Made by a program: the position numbers and the translations under genes. From assembly GCA_963920635.1 (NCBI GenBank), contig OY987303.1:20128175-20192174 (forward strand): a stretch of 64,000 nucleotides of DNA, given 5' to 3'. This document shows, piece by piece, positions 34,859-46,770 of this stretch (position 1 is the first letter of the stretch; every line of letters begins with the position of its first letter). The notes under the pieces are model-generated. The model was not told the origin of the DNA, ran no database searches, and saw only the letters and a program-made list of their open reading frames with translations. The DNA is from Pseudeuparius sepicola. Taxonomy: Eukaryota > Arthropoda > Insecta > Coleoptera > Anthribidae.

Positions 34859-35209
34859 CGCCTGACCATTGAGCGAATAATTCTTGTTTGACGACAATGC
34901 GAGGCGGAGAGGCCCCGCATTCGCGTTGCGGTTAATCGGTTAACGGAAATCGCGGATGAGCGTAGTGTCCGTGTGCACGGGCCGGCGGGGGGGCATTACG
35001 CTGCCAGGATGGGCACATTTATTACGGGGGCCCTGCGGGCCGGACCGCCGACCGGGCTATCTCTACCGGAAAATATCTCGCGAAAAAGTCACAATGCCGG
35101 CCCCCGGCCCCGCGTTGTTTGACGACAATGGGGCCCTCGAAGTTACAGAGAAACACGTGGGACGATTTTTTCGACCTCTAGCCGGAGGCGGTTAACGACG
35201 TTAGTAGAG
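34859..35209. other. CpG-rich block (copy 2)
   Basis: Exact repeat of 30420-30770. Confidence 0.5.
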
Positions 35210-35326
35210 TCAAATAGGTAGCTCTTAGGGGACATTATACGGTAGCTAGTTGCGTACATTTTAAATGAGCATTACACAAAGGTAAAGTTTGGCTGCTCTG
35301 TATTCAATCTACAGCTCTGCCACAAC

Positions 35327-36869
35327 CTCCTCAAACTTACAAGCCCTGTACAAACATGTGGCAATGCCGCAGCGGGATGGTTCAATGGGTCTATGCAGTC
35401 TAGCGGGCCTAATAACGATCGGCCGTTTTGACGAACTTTTCGGTACATTGGCTTAAAATTTGATAAAATTGTCAACAATTTTTATAATTATTATAACAGG
35501 TTAGGTAAATAGGTATGTTTGTTTAACAGACAATAATAAAATCGGTAACAAAATATATACAGAAATATAGGTATGTAAAATAAGTACGATTCGTGGGGTA
35601 GATAGGTACATTTTCGACAAATAATATGGCAAATGCGGGCAAATAGAGGGGACTACATTTTTTGTAGTAAGTGGAATTCTTGTTAGAATTTTTCACAATA
35701 TGCCCGTCAGGCAAATGATGATTATCTTTCCTTATAGTTGAATTTTCAATTTTCATCAAAATATATACGTCAAACGCACATAAAACTGCGTTTTGTGAAG
35801 GAGAACAATCTGTTATGATTGAAATTACAGTTAGGGCCAATTTCATAATATACATATTATAACTAAAGTATCTTTTGACTTTAATTAGGTAAAGAAAATT
35901 TTGCAACAATATTAAACAATGTTTAAATTTGCATAGATCAAAGTTTTCTCCTTTACCAACGTAACGTCAAAGATACTGCTATCTTTGTTGGGACATGTCC
36001 TGACATGCTGCAGGCACAATGATCCCAGCCAGCCCATTACCGGTTTCATCCTCTTTGGGAATCATCAGATGGACGTAGGCAAAATCCGGAGTGCAGATGG
36101 ATTCAGTTGAATCCTTTCAATTGAAACCGGTAATGGGCTGGCTGGGATCATTGTGCCTGCAGCATGTCAGGACATGTCCCAACAAAGATAGCAGTATCTT
36201 TGACGTTACGTTGGTAAAGGAGAAAACTTTGATCTATGCAATGTTTATTCCCAACGAAAATCGAGAATCAATGGTGTAGTTCAATGCCGGTAGGGGTATT
36301 AGCCCTCGGAGTAGTTGTTTCTGTTGGTTCTATCTTTTGAATGTTTAAATTGTTACAAAAACTTCTTTAATTTTAAAGGATACTTTAATTTGTTTATTAA
36401 TCATTTTATACTTATATTTTTGTCCTTTGGAAAGCCCAAAACGAATACAAGTCGACCGCCTGCCGTCAAGCAAATAAAACCTAACTACTTCCAGCTATTA
36501 TTACGATTTGACTTACAGCCAGGTATTCAACTAAGTTCTAGCTTCCCTCGACGATTCTAGGCATCTTGAGGCTTCAAATTGTAGAAGGAACAAATAACTC
36601 CTTACTCTTGTTCACTTCGAACTTTTACAAATGTTTCAGTTTTGCACGAACAAATCAAATTTATAAAAAAGCTTTCGCCAGCGCTTCGAGCAGTCTGTTT
36701 CCCACACTGCCTCGTCGTAGAAATCTCACGACGATACCACTACCAGCGCTATAAAACTAATTCTCGTAAGTTTCTTATGTAAAATCAAATGACAGGGAGT
36801 GACAGGCCACGCCACGCAGACCCGCAAGCCATGTTGCAAGTTTTCTCAACTTCAGGGCTTGCCTAAACT
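35327..36869. repeat. Dispersed repeat (copy 2)
   Basis: Exact repeat of 30888-32430. Confidence 0.75.
35930..36339. mobile_element. 410-bp hairpin insertion (copy 2)
   Basis: Exact repeat of 31491-31900, with the same 12-base flanks. The insertion therefore predates the tandem duplication. Confidence 0.85.
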
Positions 36870-36949
36870 CTATTCAAACTAAACGCAAGTGAAATATAAA
36901 CAAAAGTTGTTGCATGGCTAGAGTGTGATACGCACGTGATCGGCTTGCT

Positions 36950-37118
36950 ATTGGCTAGTTGGCTATAAAGTTTTTCCCGGCGGCGAGTTCAGCGAGTCGT
37001 TATTTATTACAGAGGTGTATTGAGTTGCAAGTGAAATTTTATTTTTTTCCGATATAATTCTTTGGCTGTTTATTAATTGTTGGAGAAACGATTTGTGTTA
37101 ATAGTAGACATTTGCAGG
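36950..37118 (+). promoter_or_regulatory. Candidate RNA polymerase II promoter and 5' UTR exon
   Basis: CTATTGGC (inverted CCAAT box) near 36947, TATAAAG at 36964-36970 and an initiator-like TTCAGCG with A at 36991 are spaced as in a core promoter. About 130 bases of leader follow without an obvious coding start, ending in a strong donor, TTTGCAG|GTAAGT, at 37118/37119. A CACGTG E-box lies just upstream, within the duplicated unit. No coding exon of the gene is recognised in the window, so it may have a long first intron or be a transposon promoter. Confidence 0.5.
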
Positions 37119-38156
37119 TAAGTGAATGACTAGGTGTGCAATAAAAGTTTGTTTTTAAAGTTATTAATACTGGGGCATATTATTTTAATATTTTATATTA
37201 TAAAATTCACAGAGATCGTCCTTAATGCGGCCCTGCTTCGTATTAGTCCTCAGAATTGTTCACGTTTGTCCATCTTGTAAATGTTTACGCGCCACTTGGG
37301 TTTTGATTGAATAGAGTGTAGAGTTGGCTGTGGCTCTGCCATTTACCTAAATCTGAAACTATAGAAGCTTCTCAATGATTTTCGTAAAATATCGTAAGCA
37401 ACACTGGTTATCGGTTACGATCCATTTAATTTTTCCCAACAAAAGAACGTAGGTCCTTAGACCCAATCTTAACGTTACATTTGTGTAGCTTACGATAGGG
37501 AACAATCGTGCTACACACTCTTTCTCAAATATTTTTTTATTGTATCACATCTGACTTTTTTTATTCAGTCTTCGCTTTCAGGGAAATAAAACAATGGATT
37601 CTATCATGAACGTTTTTAGTATTTGTGCCATTTTTAAAAATAAATAGGTATCAGGGGCAATAGAGTATTATTTGAAATTTTTTAGTTAACATTTTCAAAT
37701 AAAAATACTACTACTGGCTTACACCTTACACTTTCATTTACTTTAACTCTTGTAGTCTTAAAATATGTCTTATATAACATCAAATGGGTACCTACTGTAA
37801 AGAATATGAGGCATGAATCTAATAATGCATGAATCTAGGTGTTTAAGATGTTTTGTCAGACACCCACCAATTTGTTATAAATAAGTAGTTTTTTTGCAAA
37901 TAAAATATACTTACAAATGGACTAGTCACCTAGATACCCATATTTTGTTATTCATTGGATATTAGATTATAACCATAATTATTCTAATTTGTAGGTACCT
38001 ATACTATTTGCATTCTATCATTTTAACAGTCATTAGAAAATCAAATAATTCATTATTAAATATCCCTGTAACTCATACAGTTTATAGAATTGTCAAAACA
38101 TTTCCATAAAATCGATAATAATAAACAAAAGGAAGGAGGATTTTGAATTCCTCTTC
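37119..38156. other. Non-coding, possibly intronic
   Basis: AT-rich with no gene or repeat seen. If the 36950 promoter is real this is the start of its first intron. Confidence 0.35.
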
Positions 38157-38546
38157 TTGTGTGAATTTTCTCGCTTATTTCGCGCTTAATAAAAAGTAAG
38201 ATAACAAAATTTTGAAATTTTGGACATCTACGCGACGTTAAAAAAAGAAATGGGCATCCATGGCCAACTTTTCGCGCAATACTAAAAAAACCTCAAATCT
38301 ACAAATATTTCCATGGCCTCATGAGAGCCGAAGACCCAATTGTATAATTTTCTGAAACTGTCTATAGGCACCCAGTTGCATAAGCTGTCACTGTCATAAA
38401 TTTTCAGTAATTTTCCGTAATTTCCTTTTCATATAAACTATTAACTATCCAAAATTGATATACATTTTTGTTTCTGACTTTTTTTTGTGGAGCGCAAAAT
38501 AAGCGGAAAATATCCGTGGTAGACATAAAAAAAATCATCCTGTATA
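38157..38546. mobile_element. Foldback of the TATACAGGATGATT family
   Basis: The right end AAATCATCCTGTATA is the inverse of the 12239 start. Left arm 38157-38290 and right arm 38430-38546 fold back (TTTTCTCGCTTATTTCGCGC against GCGCAAAATAAGCGGAAAAT). The middle carries the CATGAGAGCCGAAGACCC segment of the 12.5-kb copy. Confidence 0.7.
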
Positions 38547-38747
38547 TGTGATCAGACTAGCCCATACGTACATACATTGATTTTTTGCATTTTCCTAAAC
38601 GAAAAATTAAGGTAAGCCGAGTGTACAGGGTTATTCACTGAGAATTGACCCCCCACCTAACTTTTTTGTTTTTTAAGATAAAAGGGTGATTCAAAAAACA
38701 AAATCAATGGTTTGGCGAATACTTTTTTATGCCATGACCGTTTAGTG

Positions 38748-38813
38748 TATAGGGTGTTCCAAAAAAGTAAGACCAATAGCAACTTAATTTTTTAAATGGA
38801 ACACCCTGTATAT
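38748..38813. mobile_element. 66-bp mini-foldback
   Basis: TATAGGGTGTTCC and GGAACACCCTGTATA bracket about 40 bases. This is either a very short MITE or a remnant of one. Confidence 0.55.
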
Positions 38814-39400
38814 TATTGGATTTTTGAAATCTGCTCATCAAGGCAATCAAAATGATATTAAACTTTGTGGCATTATCTTTTTCCGTTTTTGAAAAATTCC
38901 GTATTAAAATTTTATACTAAATTAATTTAACTCGAATTTGTGGATCTCGTGATAAAGATAGATGATCAATGTAACAACGAGAAATATTTGTTTTAAACAA
39001 GAGAGTAACATAGTGAAACTCCAAAATGTTTAGGAGCTTTTACGATTTTCCTACAATTCTTTATTTCGAGAATATAATCAGTAAAATTTGAATATTTTCT
39101 TTTTTGTTTTTATCCACGACTTAAAAAGAGCCATGCTGCTGAGTATCTACTTATTGAAAATGCCGTTCCTATACAAAAATATATTTTCTACTATATTTTC
39201 TAGATGAAAATAAAGAACCAAATAAAAATTAATGGACTATGTTTTGCTGTAAGACTTTAAACTCGGTTATAGAAGGGAAAGACAACTCGCAGTAACGTAT
39301 CCCTAGATGTTCCGAGAAGCACGCAGATATTAGATTTCCTTGGTTTAACCTCAAAATCGATGCTGTACAAGCTTTTAAAACACGCTATAAAACGTAATGA
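38814..39400. other. Non-coding stretch
   Basis: AT-rich; no feature supported. Confidence 0.4.
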
Positions 39401-39700
39401 GCGATTTTCGCCGTATAAATAACTTTTTATCGCTGCTTTAAAACAAGACAGGAACGTTTATGAAATATGGGGGGCCATGTGTTATCGCGGCTGTTGCGGA
39501 GGTACAAACTGTTAAATGGCGCCGAAGTAATGGATTCTTTAAACGGCCAGAATATGCATGCAAATACGAGCACTTAACATTTGCCATTAGGTGTGTGTAT
39601 AAAATACACAATGGGCCTCCATTACTTCGGCTCGGATGCGTTCCTTGAATCGCCCTTTCACCGAATCCCACACCTAATATGGTACACGAGTAATAATAAA
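39401..39700. other. Balanced-composition block with inverted 14-mer
   Basis: Stands out from AT-rich flanks: GCCGTATAAATAACTTTTTATCG, TTTATGAAATATGG and TTTAAACGGCC motifs of the kind seen in insect enhancers. GCCGAAGTAATGGA (39521-39534) is exactly inverted at 39618-39631. The overlapping open frames on both strands reflect this symmetry, not coding. Confidence 0.4.
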
Positions 39701-40274
39701 GCTACGGGGATGCTGATCTAATTCCGCATTCATTGCATTGAATGCCATTATTGGGCCCTCTTAAAATGTGATTTTCAAACGGAAATCTGGTTAGAGGTTT
39801 ACGATTTTTCGGCAAATTTGGTGCTCACGGGTGGTGGAGGCTAATTTAGTTAAAAGGTTATGGTTGCAGGTATAATGCTTGTCATGTCCGCGCAGGTGTG
39901 AATCGGACGAATGGAAATGTATGCACATGGCTAAGCCGTCGATATTGTATTATCGCCAAAGGTGATGTACCCAAATATAACTTAATAGTAGGTATCTATT
40001 GTTGGGGTGTTGCTCTTACGGTATAGTTGTAAGATACGAAAACACTAACTATAGGCTTATACAGGGTTTCCATCTTAAATGGTTCACTTAAAATATCTTT
40101 TTTTGCTAGAAAAAATCGGTGGGAAGTGGGATTCATATACGAGCCCTGTCTCAGTTAAGTTGGCCCAAACTAATAAAAATGTGTTTTTTCAAGAAATTTA
40201 TCGTGTTAACAGAAAATTTATTACAATCAACAATTATATAGGAAACGTTTATTCACTTTTGGCATATAATTAAA
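39701..40274. other. Non-coding stretch
   Basis: One TATACAGGGTTTCC terminus near 40056; otherwise nothing. Confidence 0.4.
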
Positions 40275-41010
40275 CTATATTTTAACTAACAAAGAACTTT
40301 TTTTAAAGAAATTCCTAATATTGCCTTTTCGACTTGTTACTGCCTCGATACATCTCGACATAGTGTTAACTAAAGTTTGGCAATCATCTGAAGTGAAACT
40401 ATTCCAAATTTCTTGGAGACGAGCATGCAACTCTGGAACGGTTCTTGTGGGTTGTGATCGCAACTTCTTCTTCATTATATGCCATAATGTTTCAATCGGC
40501 GAAAGTTCTGGACTGCTATTAGCCGTCCGCATTTTAAAAGCGAAATATTGTTTTCTCTTTCACTTTTTTAGCCCTATGACAAGAAGTGCCATCTTGTTGG
40601 AAGATACAATCAATATTTTGCAAACGCAGTTCTTCAATTCTTAGTTTCAAATTATTTTGAAGGGCGTTAAGTACTGTATTTATCAGCGTTCATGATGCCA
40701 TCTACAAACTATAATTTTCCGACCCCTCTAGCCGACATGGATCCCCAAATCATAACACAGGACGGAAACTTAACTTTCTTCTTAAGGAAGTCCGTGTTAT
40801 ACGCACTTCTCCTTTAGTTCTAATGACTTGGCTTCGACTATCACCAACACAAACTTCAAATCTAGCCTCAGCACTCCATATAATTGAGTTTCATTGATGC
40901 TGAGACCAAGCTCTGTGCTCTTCTATCCACAAAAGTCAATTTTTCTTCTGCCTCTTTGTTAGTAAAGGCTTTTTCTTTTAACACAGATCGTAAAATTGAA
41001 AACAGTTTGG
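40275..41010 (-). pseudogene. Tc1/mariner transposase relic
   Basis: Minus-strand decayed DDE transposase. The C-terminal part (40275-40532) is open and includes SPELSPIETLWHIMKKKL, the Tc1 'SPdlnPIE.lW' motif bearing the last catalytic glutamate, then CQTLVNTMSRCIEAVTSRKG. Upstream, in shifted frames, a KPLLTKRQKKKLTFVDR stretch (about 40950-41000) and WGSMSARGVG-like coding near 40740 keep family order. Multiple frameshifts and stops. N-terminal helix-turn-helix and TIRs were not found. Confidence 0.85.
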
Positions 41011-41135
41011 GCTTACTTTGTAAGTTTTAAACTCTAGTTTTTGATAAAATTCCTATATTTTTATTTTGCTCAACTTTAACCCCCTTCAAAATTGAACTCC
41101 CTGCATAAATATTTTGTTTTCAAATTTGGTGTTTG

Positions 41136-41395
41136 TGGGACACCCTGTATATTGCACGAATCAATCAATTTAATAAAACTTAAAGGACAAAGGAGTATAC
41201 CCAGCAATAATATATTTTTACATGTTCCGTAATGCAGAATTTTTTTCATAAATATCTTGTGGATTTGTATACCTTTAAAAGTAGACACCCTGTATATTGC
41301 ATGAATCAATCAATTTAATACTTAAAGGACAAAGGAGTACTCAGCAATAATATATTTTTACATGTTCTGTACTGCAGAATTTTTTTCATAAATAA
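41136..41395. repeat. Two tandem ~125-bp repeats
   Basis: ACACCCTGTATATTGCACGA opens a unit that recurs at 41285 (ACACCCTGTATATTGCATGA) and runs on through CAATCAATTTAATA and GCAGAATTTTTTTCATAAAT. Small indels separate the copies. Likely a tandemly duplicated MITE end next to the Tc1 relic. Confidence 0.8.
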
Positions 41396-41420
41396 TTACT
41401 TTTCATCGTGAAATCAGTAT

Positions 41421-41713
41421 TACCATTGAGTAAAGGATATATACCGCACTTTCACCGTTTTAGTAGACATAGCCATGGCTGGGCGGCGCGCCGCCGTGTA
41501 TTCGGCTGGGTTCGTCAGTCGTTGGCGGGGGGCGGGGCGTGTTTTTTGCTCGCAAAACTCGACTGATAAGCGGTGCGGGACTACTGTGTACTCCCCCCGC
41601 CAACGACTGACAAACCTAGCTGGACGCACGGCGACGCGCGGCCTATTCCCCTATGTCTACTAAAACGGTGAAAGTACGGTATATAAATATATATCCTTTT
41701 ATACTCAATGGTA
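41421..41713. mobile_element. Foldback MITE with GC-rich core
   Basis: TACCATTGAGTAAAGGATAT, then CCGCACTTTCACCGTTTTAGTAGACATAG-type sequence, is mirrored at the right end. Inside, GTCAGTCGTTGGCGGGG (41516) is mirrored by CCCCGCCAACGACTGAC (41597). The loop is CpG-rich. Frames on both strands are products of the palindrome. Confidence 0.85.
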
Positions 41714-42462
41714 TTACATACAGTTTTTTGTCCTTGCTAACTCCACATACTTTATTATAAATACCGTAAAATATGCAAAATAATGCTTTAAGTCATCAAC
41801 AACTTCACAACGTTTCTTCAAGGACTTAAGTTGCAACACCTTGTAGATTAAAAAATTATGCAAAGTTATAACAAATCACTATTGTTACACTAATTTGGGG
41901 TAACTTTAAAAATTATAATATTATTTTCTCTTTGGGACAACCTGTGTATCACACACCCTTAACTTTTTTTGTATTTTGCAAATTTGTTACCTACTAAATT
42001 ATGTACTTACTTCCATAACTCTGTTCAGAGTGTGCATAGTTTTAAGATGCCGATCAGTGAATAAAAGAAACATTTTTACAGTTATACCTACTTACTGCGT
42101 TCATGATTTCGCCGTTTTTAAATTTTTGTTATTGTTACTATTTCACAGTTCTTATTGTTAATGATTTTTCAATCCCAAGTTTTAGAGGCTTAAAAACAAC
42201 ATTGAGATCACATAAAATATACTACAACACTTTTTATTGTTATTATTGAAGGGTATAGGACTGGTTTTCTTTTGTTTTCTTTACTAATGTAAAATTTTCG
42301 GTCTTTTTTATTTAAGTTTTAGTATTTGTATTGGGAGCTAAGGGGAGATAGCATTGATATTAATACAAAAATTAATTGTTTTCTTATTAAATAAGCTTTT
42401 TTTTTCGAAAATATTACTGGAAATATGTACCTAAGCATTTAATTTGTGTAACTGAAAGTGAC
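41714..42462. other. Non-coding stretch
   Basis: AT-rich; no feature supported. Confidence 0.4.
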
Positions 42463-42783
42463 TACGTTTATCTAGACGCGTTTGATCCGATTGAGAGAGG
42501 TTTGAATTCACTGGAGCGGACTCAAATAGACGGCGTAAACCCTACAGATTGAAATTCAATCAAATTTAAAATTTCAAGTCAAGCCGCTATTTCCAAACAG
42601 AAGTTGGCCAGAATGTGCACCAACCTACTGTGGAATAAGTATAATAAAATAAGATAATGTCCCTAGAGAGGATGGAAAACCGTAGGATTCAATACTGATT
42701 ATGTAAACGTAGAATTATAAAAGATTTGACATCACTCAATCGGATCCATTTCAATCCGATCGAGTTCTCACGAGATAAACGTA
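42463..42783. mobile_element. MITE with TACGTTTATCT TIR
   Basis: TACGTTTATCTAGACGCG and the GATCCGATTGAG block are mirrored at the right end (CTCAATCGGATCC, GAGATAAACGTA). Imperfect arms of about 45 bases; total 321 bases; non-coding. Confidence 0.75.
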
Positions 42784-42939
42784 TAAGTCATAGATAAGGT
42801 TGGGGGCATCGCGTCAGTGCGAGGTGCTGATTCAATCATTCAACAGAGTGCACTGATTTACGTTCAAATATGAAATGTTGTCGTAGAAACCTGAAAATTA
42901 GAATGCTTTTACCTACAGCGACATTTTTAAATTTTATTA

Positions 42940-43150
42940 GTCATGCAGTTAAAAAGAACGAAACATAGGGGATCGTTCGGCCATCCGGCCGCAACGCCAC
43001 GGGGGCGTAAATATGATGTCGCAGAGCCATTTGTTGTCGCGTTTCCTGGCGTTACCCGGGGACAGGAAAACCGCACTGCCGCCCCCAGTGTTCGGGGATC
43101 ACCGCCGCCACCGCCGCCGCCTACAGTCGCCGACGAAAATAGTGTCTAAC
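42940..43150. other. CpG-rich block
   Basis: CGGCCATCCGGCCGCAACGC start and a CCGCCGCCACCGCCGCCGCC triplet run. The 68-codon frame is compositional. Confidence 0.45.
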
Positions 43151-43661
43151 ATAATATGTACTTAGAATTCCCAATAGCGTCATAAGGGGAACAATTTGTT
43201 TGCAGAACTATTTAAAATTTGACTTTTCCAGCAGTAGTTTGTGCTACCTCTACCTGAAACAATATTTGGCTAGAAACTTGTATAACTATTTACACTATTA
43301 GTTTCTTTACAATAAATGACACTATAATGTCATATAAAGGTAGATCTGCGAAAAGAAAATCAAGAGAAAATATTTTTAAAAATATTATAAAAACGAATGT
43401 TGCTGTAAAATCATGAAAATGGCTATGTATAAGCATAACATATTTTGTTGGCATTTTTGAAGGTTTTTTTTGTCAGCTGCTGCACGTCACCGCTTTTAAA
43501 TACGTGAAATGAGTACAGGATGTCCAGAGTAATTTTTTACCCTTAGCTTTTTTATTTTTTAATAAAAATGTTGTCAGAAACGTGTACTTTTTCACCATTA
43601 TGTGAAAATTATTCAGAGCGTTTCACTTAAGGATGGCAAACCAAACTTGTGTTTTTTTTTT
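43151..43661. other. Non-coding stretch
   Basis: One GTACAGGATGTCC terminus at 43514; otherwise nothing recognised. Confidence 0.4.
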
Positions 43662-43950
43662 AATATACAGCGTGATCAGTTAAGGGCAGCCCTCGGCCAT
43701 TTCTCGGGAACTATGCAAGCTAGAAAGATGCGGTAAAAAAAATAATAAAAGTGACCCAAATAATTTCAATGAAAATGTTTTCAAGTTATTTCGTTTGCCG
43801 TTCGTTCGTTTACTATTTCAGATCCAGATAAGGTATAGGCGATTTGTGGAGGAAAAGACTTTTATAAACAATTTTTTACCGCATCTTTCTAGCTTGCATA
43901 GTTCCCGAGAAACGGCCGAGGGCCGCCCTTAACTGATCACGCTGTATATT
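43662..43950. mobile_element. Near-perfect foldback MITE, 79-bp TIRs
   Basis: AATATACAGCGTGATCAGTT at 43662 through about 43740 is almost perfectly mirrored at 43872-43950 (2-3 mismatches). The loop of about 130 bases has no frame. High arm identity suggests recent activity or gene conversion. The terminus TACAGCGTG is a variant of the common TACAGGGTG. Confidence 0.88.
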
Positions 43951-44460
43951 AATTATTATAAGCTCATCTTGAAGTACTCTAAAAGAGCTTTTCAACAATA
44001 TATAGTACTTGGTATATTTCTCTGGCAGTTTTTTAAATTACCTAAATTGTTTCAATTATTTAGGTATAGATATCTACCTATTTTTCGGTAGCATTCGCAG
44101 GTTGCCATGAAACAAAGCAATATACACTTAACTGTCATTTAATGCTTCTTGTTGCCTGTTTTGTAAGAGAATTGAACCAAATCTTTTAAATCAATTATTG
44201 TTATAAATTGAACGTAACACGCTGCATATCTCTGTTACTCGATGTTTCATTGTTATTACGAGTATGAAAATGCATTCAAATAGCTCTGATGCGATGGAAC
44301 CCTACAACTTTTCTACTTCCCAACTTTTTTCACAGCATGACTGATTGAATAGTAATAATTTTCTAGAGTGGGGGCTAGAAGTAGTGTCAGGTGTGGGGTG
44401 AAAGTTCTATGATTAAATTTATGTATTAGGATACATAATTTTTATTGTGAATTATAAAAA
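43951..44460. other. Non-coding stretch
   Basis: No feature supported. Confidence 0.4.
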
Positions 44461-44790
44461 CGAAGGTAAAAGTATTCTGTCCTCTCCGTGCTTTCTTAGA
44501 AGACGAATAAGTTTTCTTTTTAAAATAACCTGTATAACATGTCGCCGTTTACTTCGTGTGCGACTGTGTGGAAGCTTTGGGGGCCCAGACTCGCCCATAT
44601 ATTTATTACATGTATGCATTGTGCCCGAAGAGATATGGCGCTGGGGGCGCCAAAAAAAATAATGGAATGTCGCGGATACGCGGCAGTAAATAATGTATGA
44701 GCTATTCGGGAAGATTTTTCGCCTCCGCCGGTTATCGAATAACGCGATTATTTGTCGTTTTGTTTGTGGGCGCTAAAATCTCGATAGTGA
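44461..44790. other. GC-balanced block, possible regulatory island
   Basis: CpG-containing sequence with GGTTATCGAATAACGCGATTA and CGCTAAAATC motifs and an AGATATGGCGCTGGG site. No domain in any frame. Confidence 0.4.
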
Positions 44791-46490
44791 AATATGGAAA
44801 AATATAAATTTCCCCTACTAGTCTTGTTAGTATGCAAACATTCTTTCTAGATATAATCTACAGTATTTCCATGTTACCACTATTGTAAAATCTTTATTTG
44901 ATGACCAATTTTAATAATTTTTTTAGGTAGGTATCCAAAATGCGAATTCAATAACTTTATGCTTGGGTTGTATGATAGCTAACTGCGACCAATTTTTCAG
45001 TTTTTTTTTTAGAAAAGAAAACTGACTGCAGGTTCTTGTTTAGGATCACTTAAAACCTGTCTACCAATTGTCCTTGTTCTAAAATAAGAAAAAATCTATT
45101 ATTCTTTAAAATTGCAGGAAATTATTTCTATTCCTATTGAATTTTCTTAATCAATAGGTAGGTACTTAAATTATTCATAAAATTTGCAATAATTTCAATT
45201 AATTAATTAATTTCTAAAAATCCAATAACAATATTTTTCTTTGCATTTTTGAACAACGAAAATTTGTACAGATAGGTTGTAATGATCTTAATTAAGAATA
45301 TATTATTACAGTCAGTTTTTTGTAAAAAAATGCTTTTTGAAATTTGATGCTATAAAAGTGATCGTAGTTGGCCATGATTACAGCTCCAAAATAAAGTTAA
45401 CTTACATTGTTGAATGCCCATTTTGAACACATAGGTACCTAACAAACAAAAAATGGTTAACAAATAAATATTTTAAGAGGATGGTCACGCTGTTTTTTTC
45501 TTTGCATTAATAAAGCTTTGCAGTTTTCATCCGTTGCATTAATAAAGCTTTTCCCTAAAAAATTTCATTGGTACATATTATGGAACTTAAACATTTAAGT
45601 ACCTACTTTTTACTGGGAATAAGAATATTTCTGTTCAGTTTTTGCCAGAGCAAATGTTAAGACATAAAATGACTTTCCTTGGCAACCTTAATAAATTCAT
45701 CACGGAATATGACCTACCAGCAATGTAGGCTATTTTGTCATAGCTGACAGTTTTACAATGGGTGGCTTGGTCAGTCAACTCGCAATTTGACTTTTACATT
45801 CTATAGTGGACTGTAGTATAAAGGTGGAAATCTGTCAAACAACATTTTTGATAATTAAAGGGTAAATCGCAAGTTAAGAGTTTAGTATCTATATGCGTCG
45901 ACGATAAAAATATAACTTTAGCGGGATTTAATAAAGTATGCTGATTATATGAGTTATATTACTTAGAAGCCATTTCACCTTAGTTTAGTATATAGTTTCG
46001 ATATCGAATATAAATGCCAATAAAATGATTTACATTTTTATTATCAAGTGTGCTTGTGTCATGTTCTATCAAGGGCAGAAAAAGCAATGTATAAAGATTA
46101 TCTAATTAAAACCGCATTCGTGCACAAAGTATAGTATAAGCGTGCTCGTATACACGTGAAAGTATTCGCGATAACTTGTGCACGCGCATGCAAAAAGCCT
46201 CATTGCTTAACTTGTTGCAATATACAAGTTCATTCGACTGTATCGTATTTTCAAAAGGTGTCGTAGTGTCGTGGAAGAACCATTTGCGAGGTTCGTCACT
46301 TAAAACTCCCCTGGCCCCTAACTTTTTTTGGGCGATTTTTTTGATCGTGGTATCAAAATAAAGCTAGTTCTAATCAAGTACAAATAAAATCGCCTTATAA
46401 GTAAGGTGGGGCACTCGCTCGAAATCTTACTTTCTTAGGATTGTTAGGATTTCTCCAGCTTCTACTGCTATTCCTAGACACACCAATGTT
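44791..46490. other. AT-rich non-coding stretch
   Basis: TTGCATTAATAAAGCTTT is tandemly doubled at 45504-45552. No coding remnant seen; the short frames lack domains. Confidence 0.45.
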
Positions 46491-46770
46491 TTCCCCTAAA
46501 AGTAGATATTTTCCCGCCTGGAAAGGGTTGCCTCCAATCCCGCTCCCCCTACCTATAACTCTATACCTTTGTCTCGTGTTGTTTTTGATTCTGGGAGCGT
46601 CGCGGGGGCACCCGGCTTGCCGAATTACGTTTCCAATAAAGATTCCGCTTGGCGCAAGGAAAGATACAACCCCGGAATCCCAAATATCGCCGGTAATATT
46701 TCGGCAAAGTTTCGAATCGGGTTGCGGGAAGTTTTGGCCCCGGTTTGACTTTTAGGAAGGCGCGCAGAAT
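46491..46770. other. GC-rich block
   Basis: CCGGCTTGCCGAATTACG and CCCCGGAATCCCAAATATCG character, in contrast to AT-rich flanks. The 104-codon plus frame across it has no domain. Confidence 0.4.

Larger units (their letters stand above)
32507..36945. repeat. 4439-bp tandem duplication, copy 2
   Basis: Head-to-tail repeat of 28068-32506. The junction shares CTT between the unit's two ends (3-bp microhomology), as end-joining or replication slippage would leave. It ends 18 bases before a candidate promoter. It could also be an assembly duplication. Confidence 0.95.

Noticed and set aside
41420..41663. Arginine-rich frames on both strands
   Set aside because: They mirror one another because the DNA is a palindrome.
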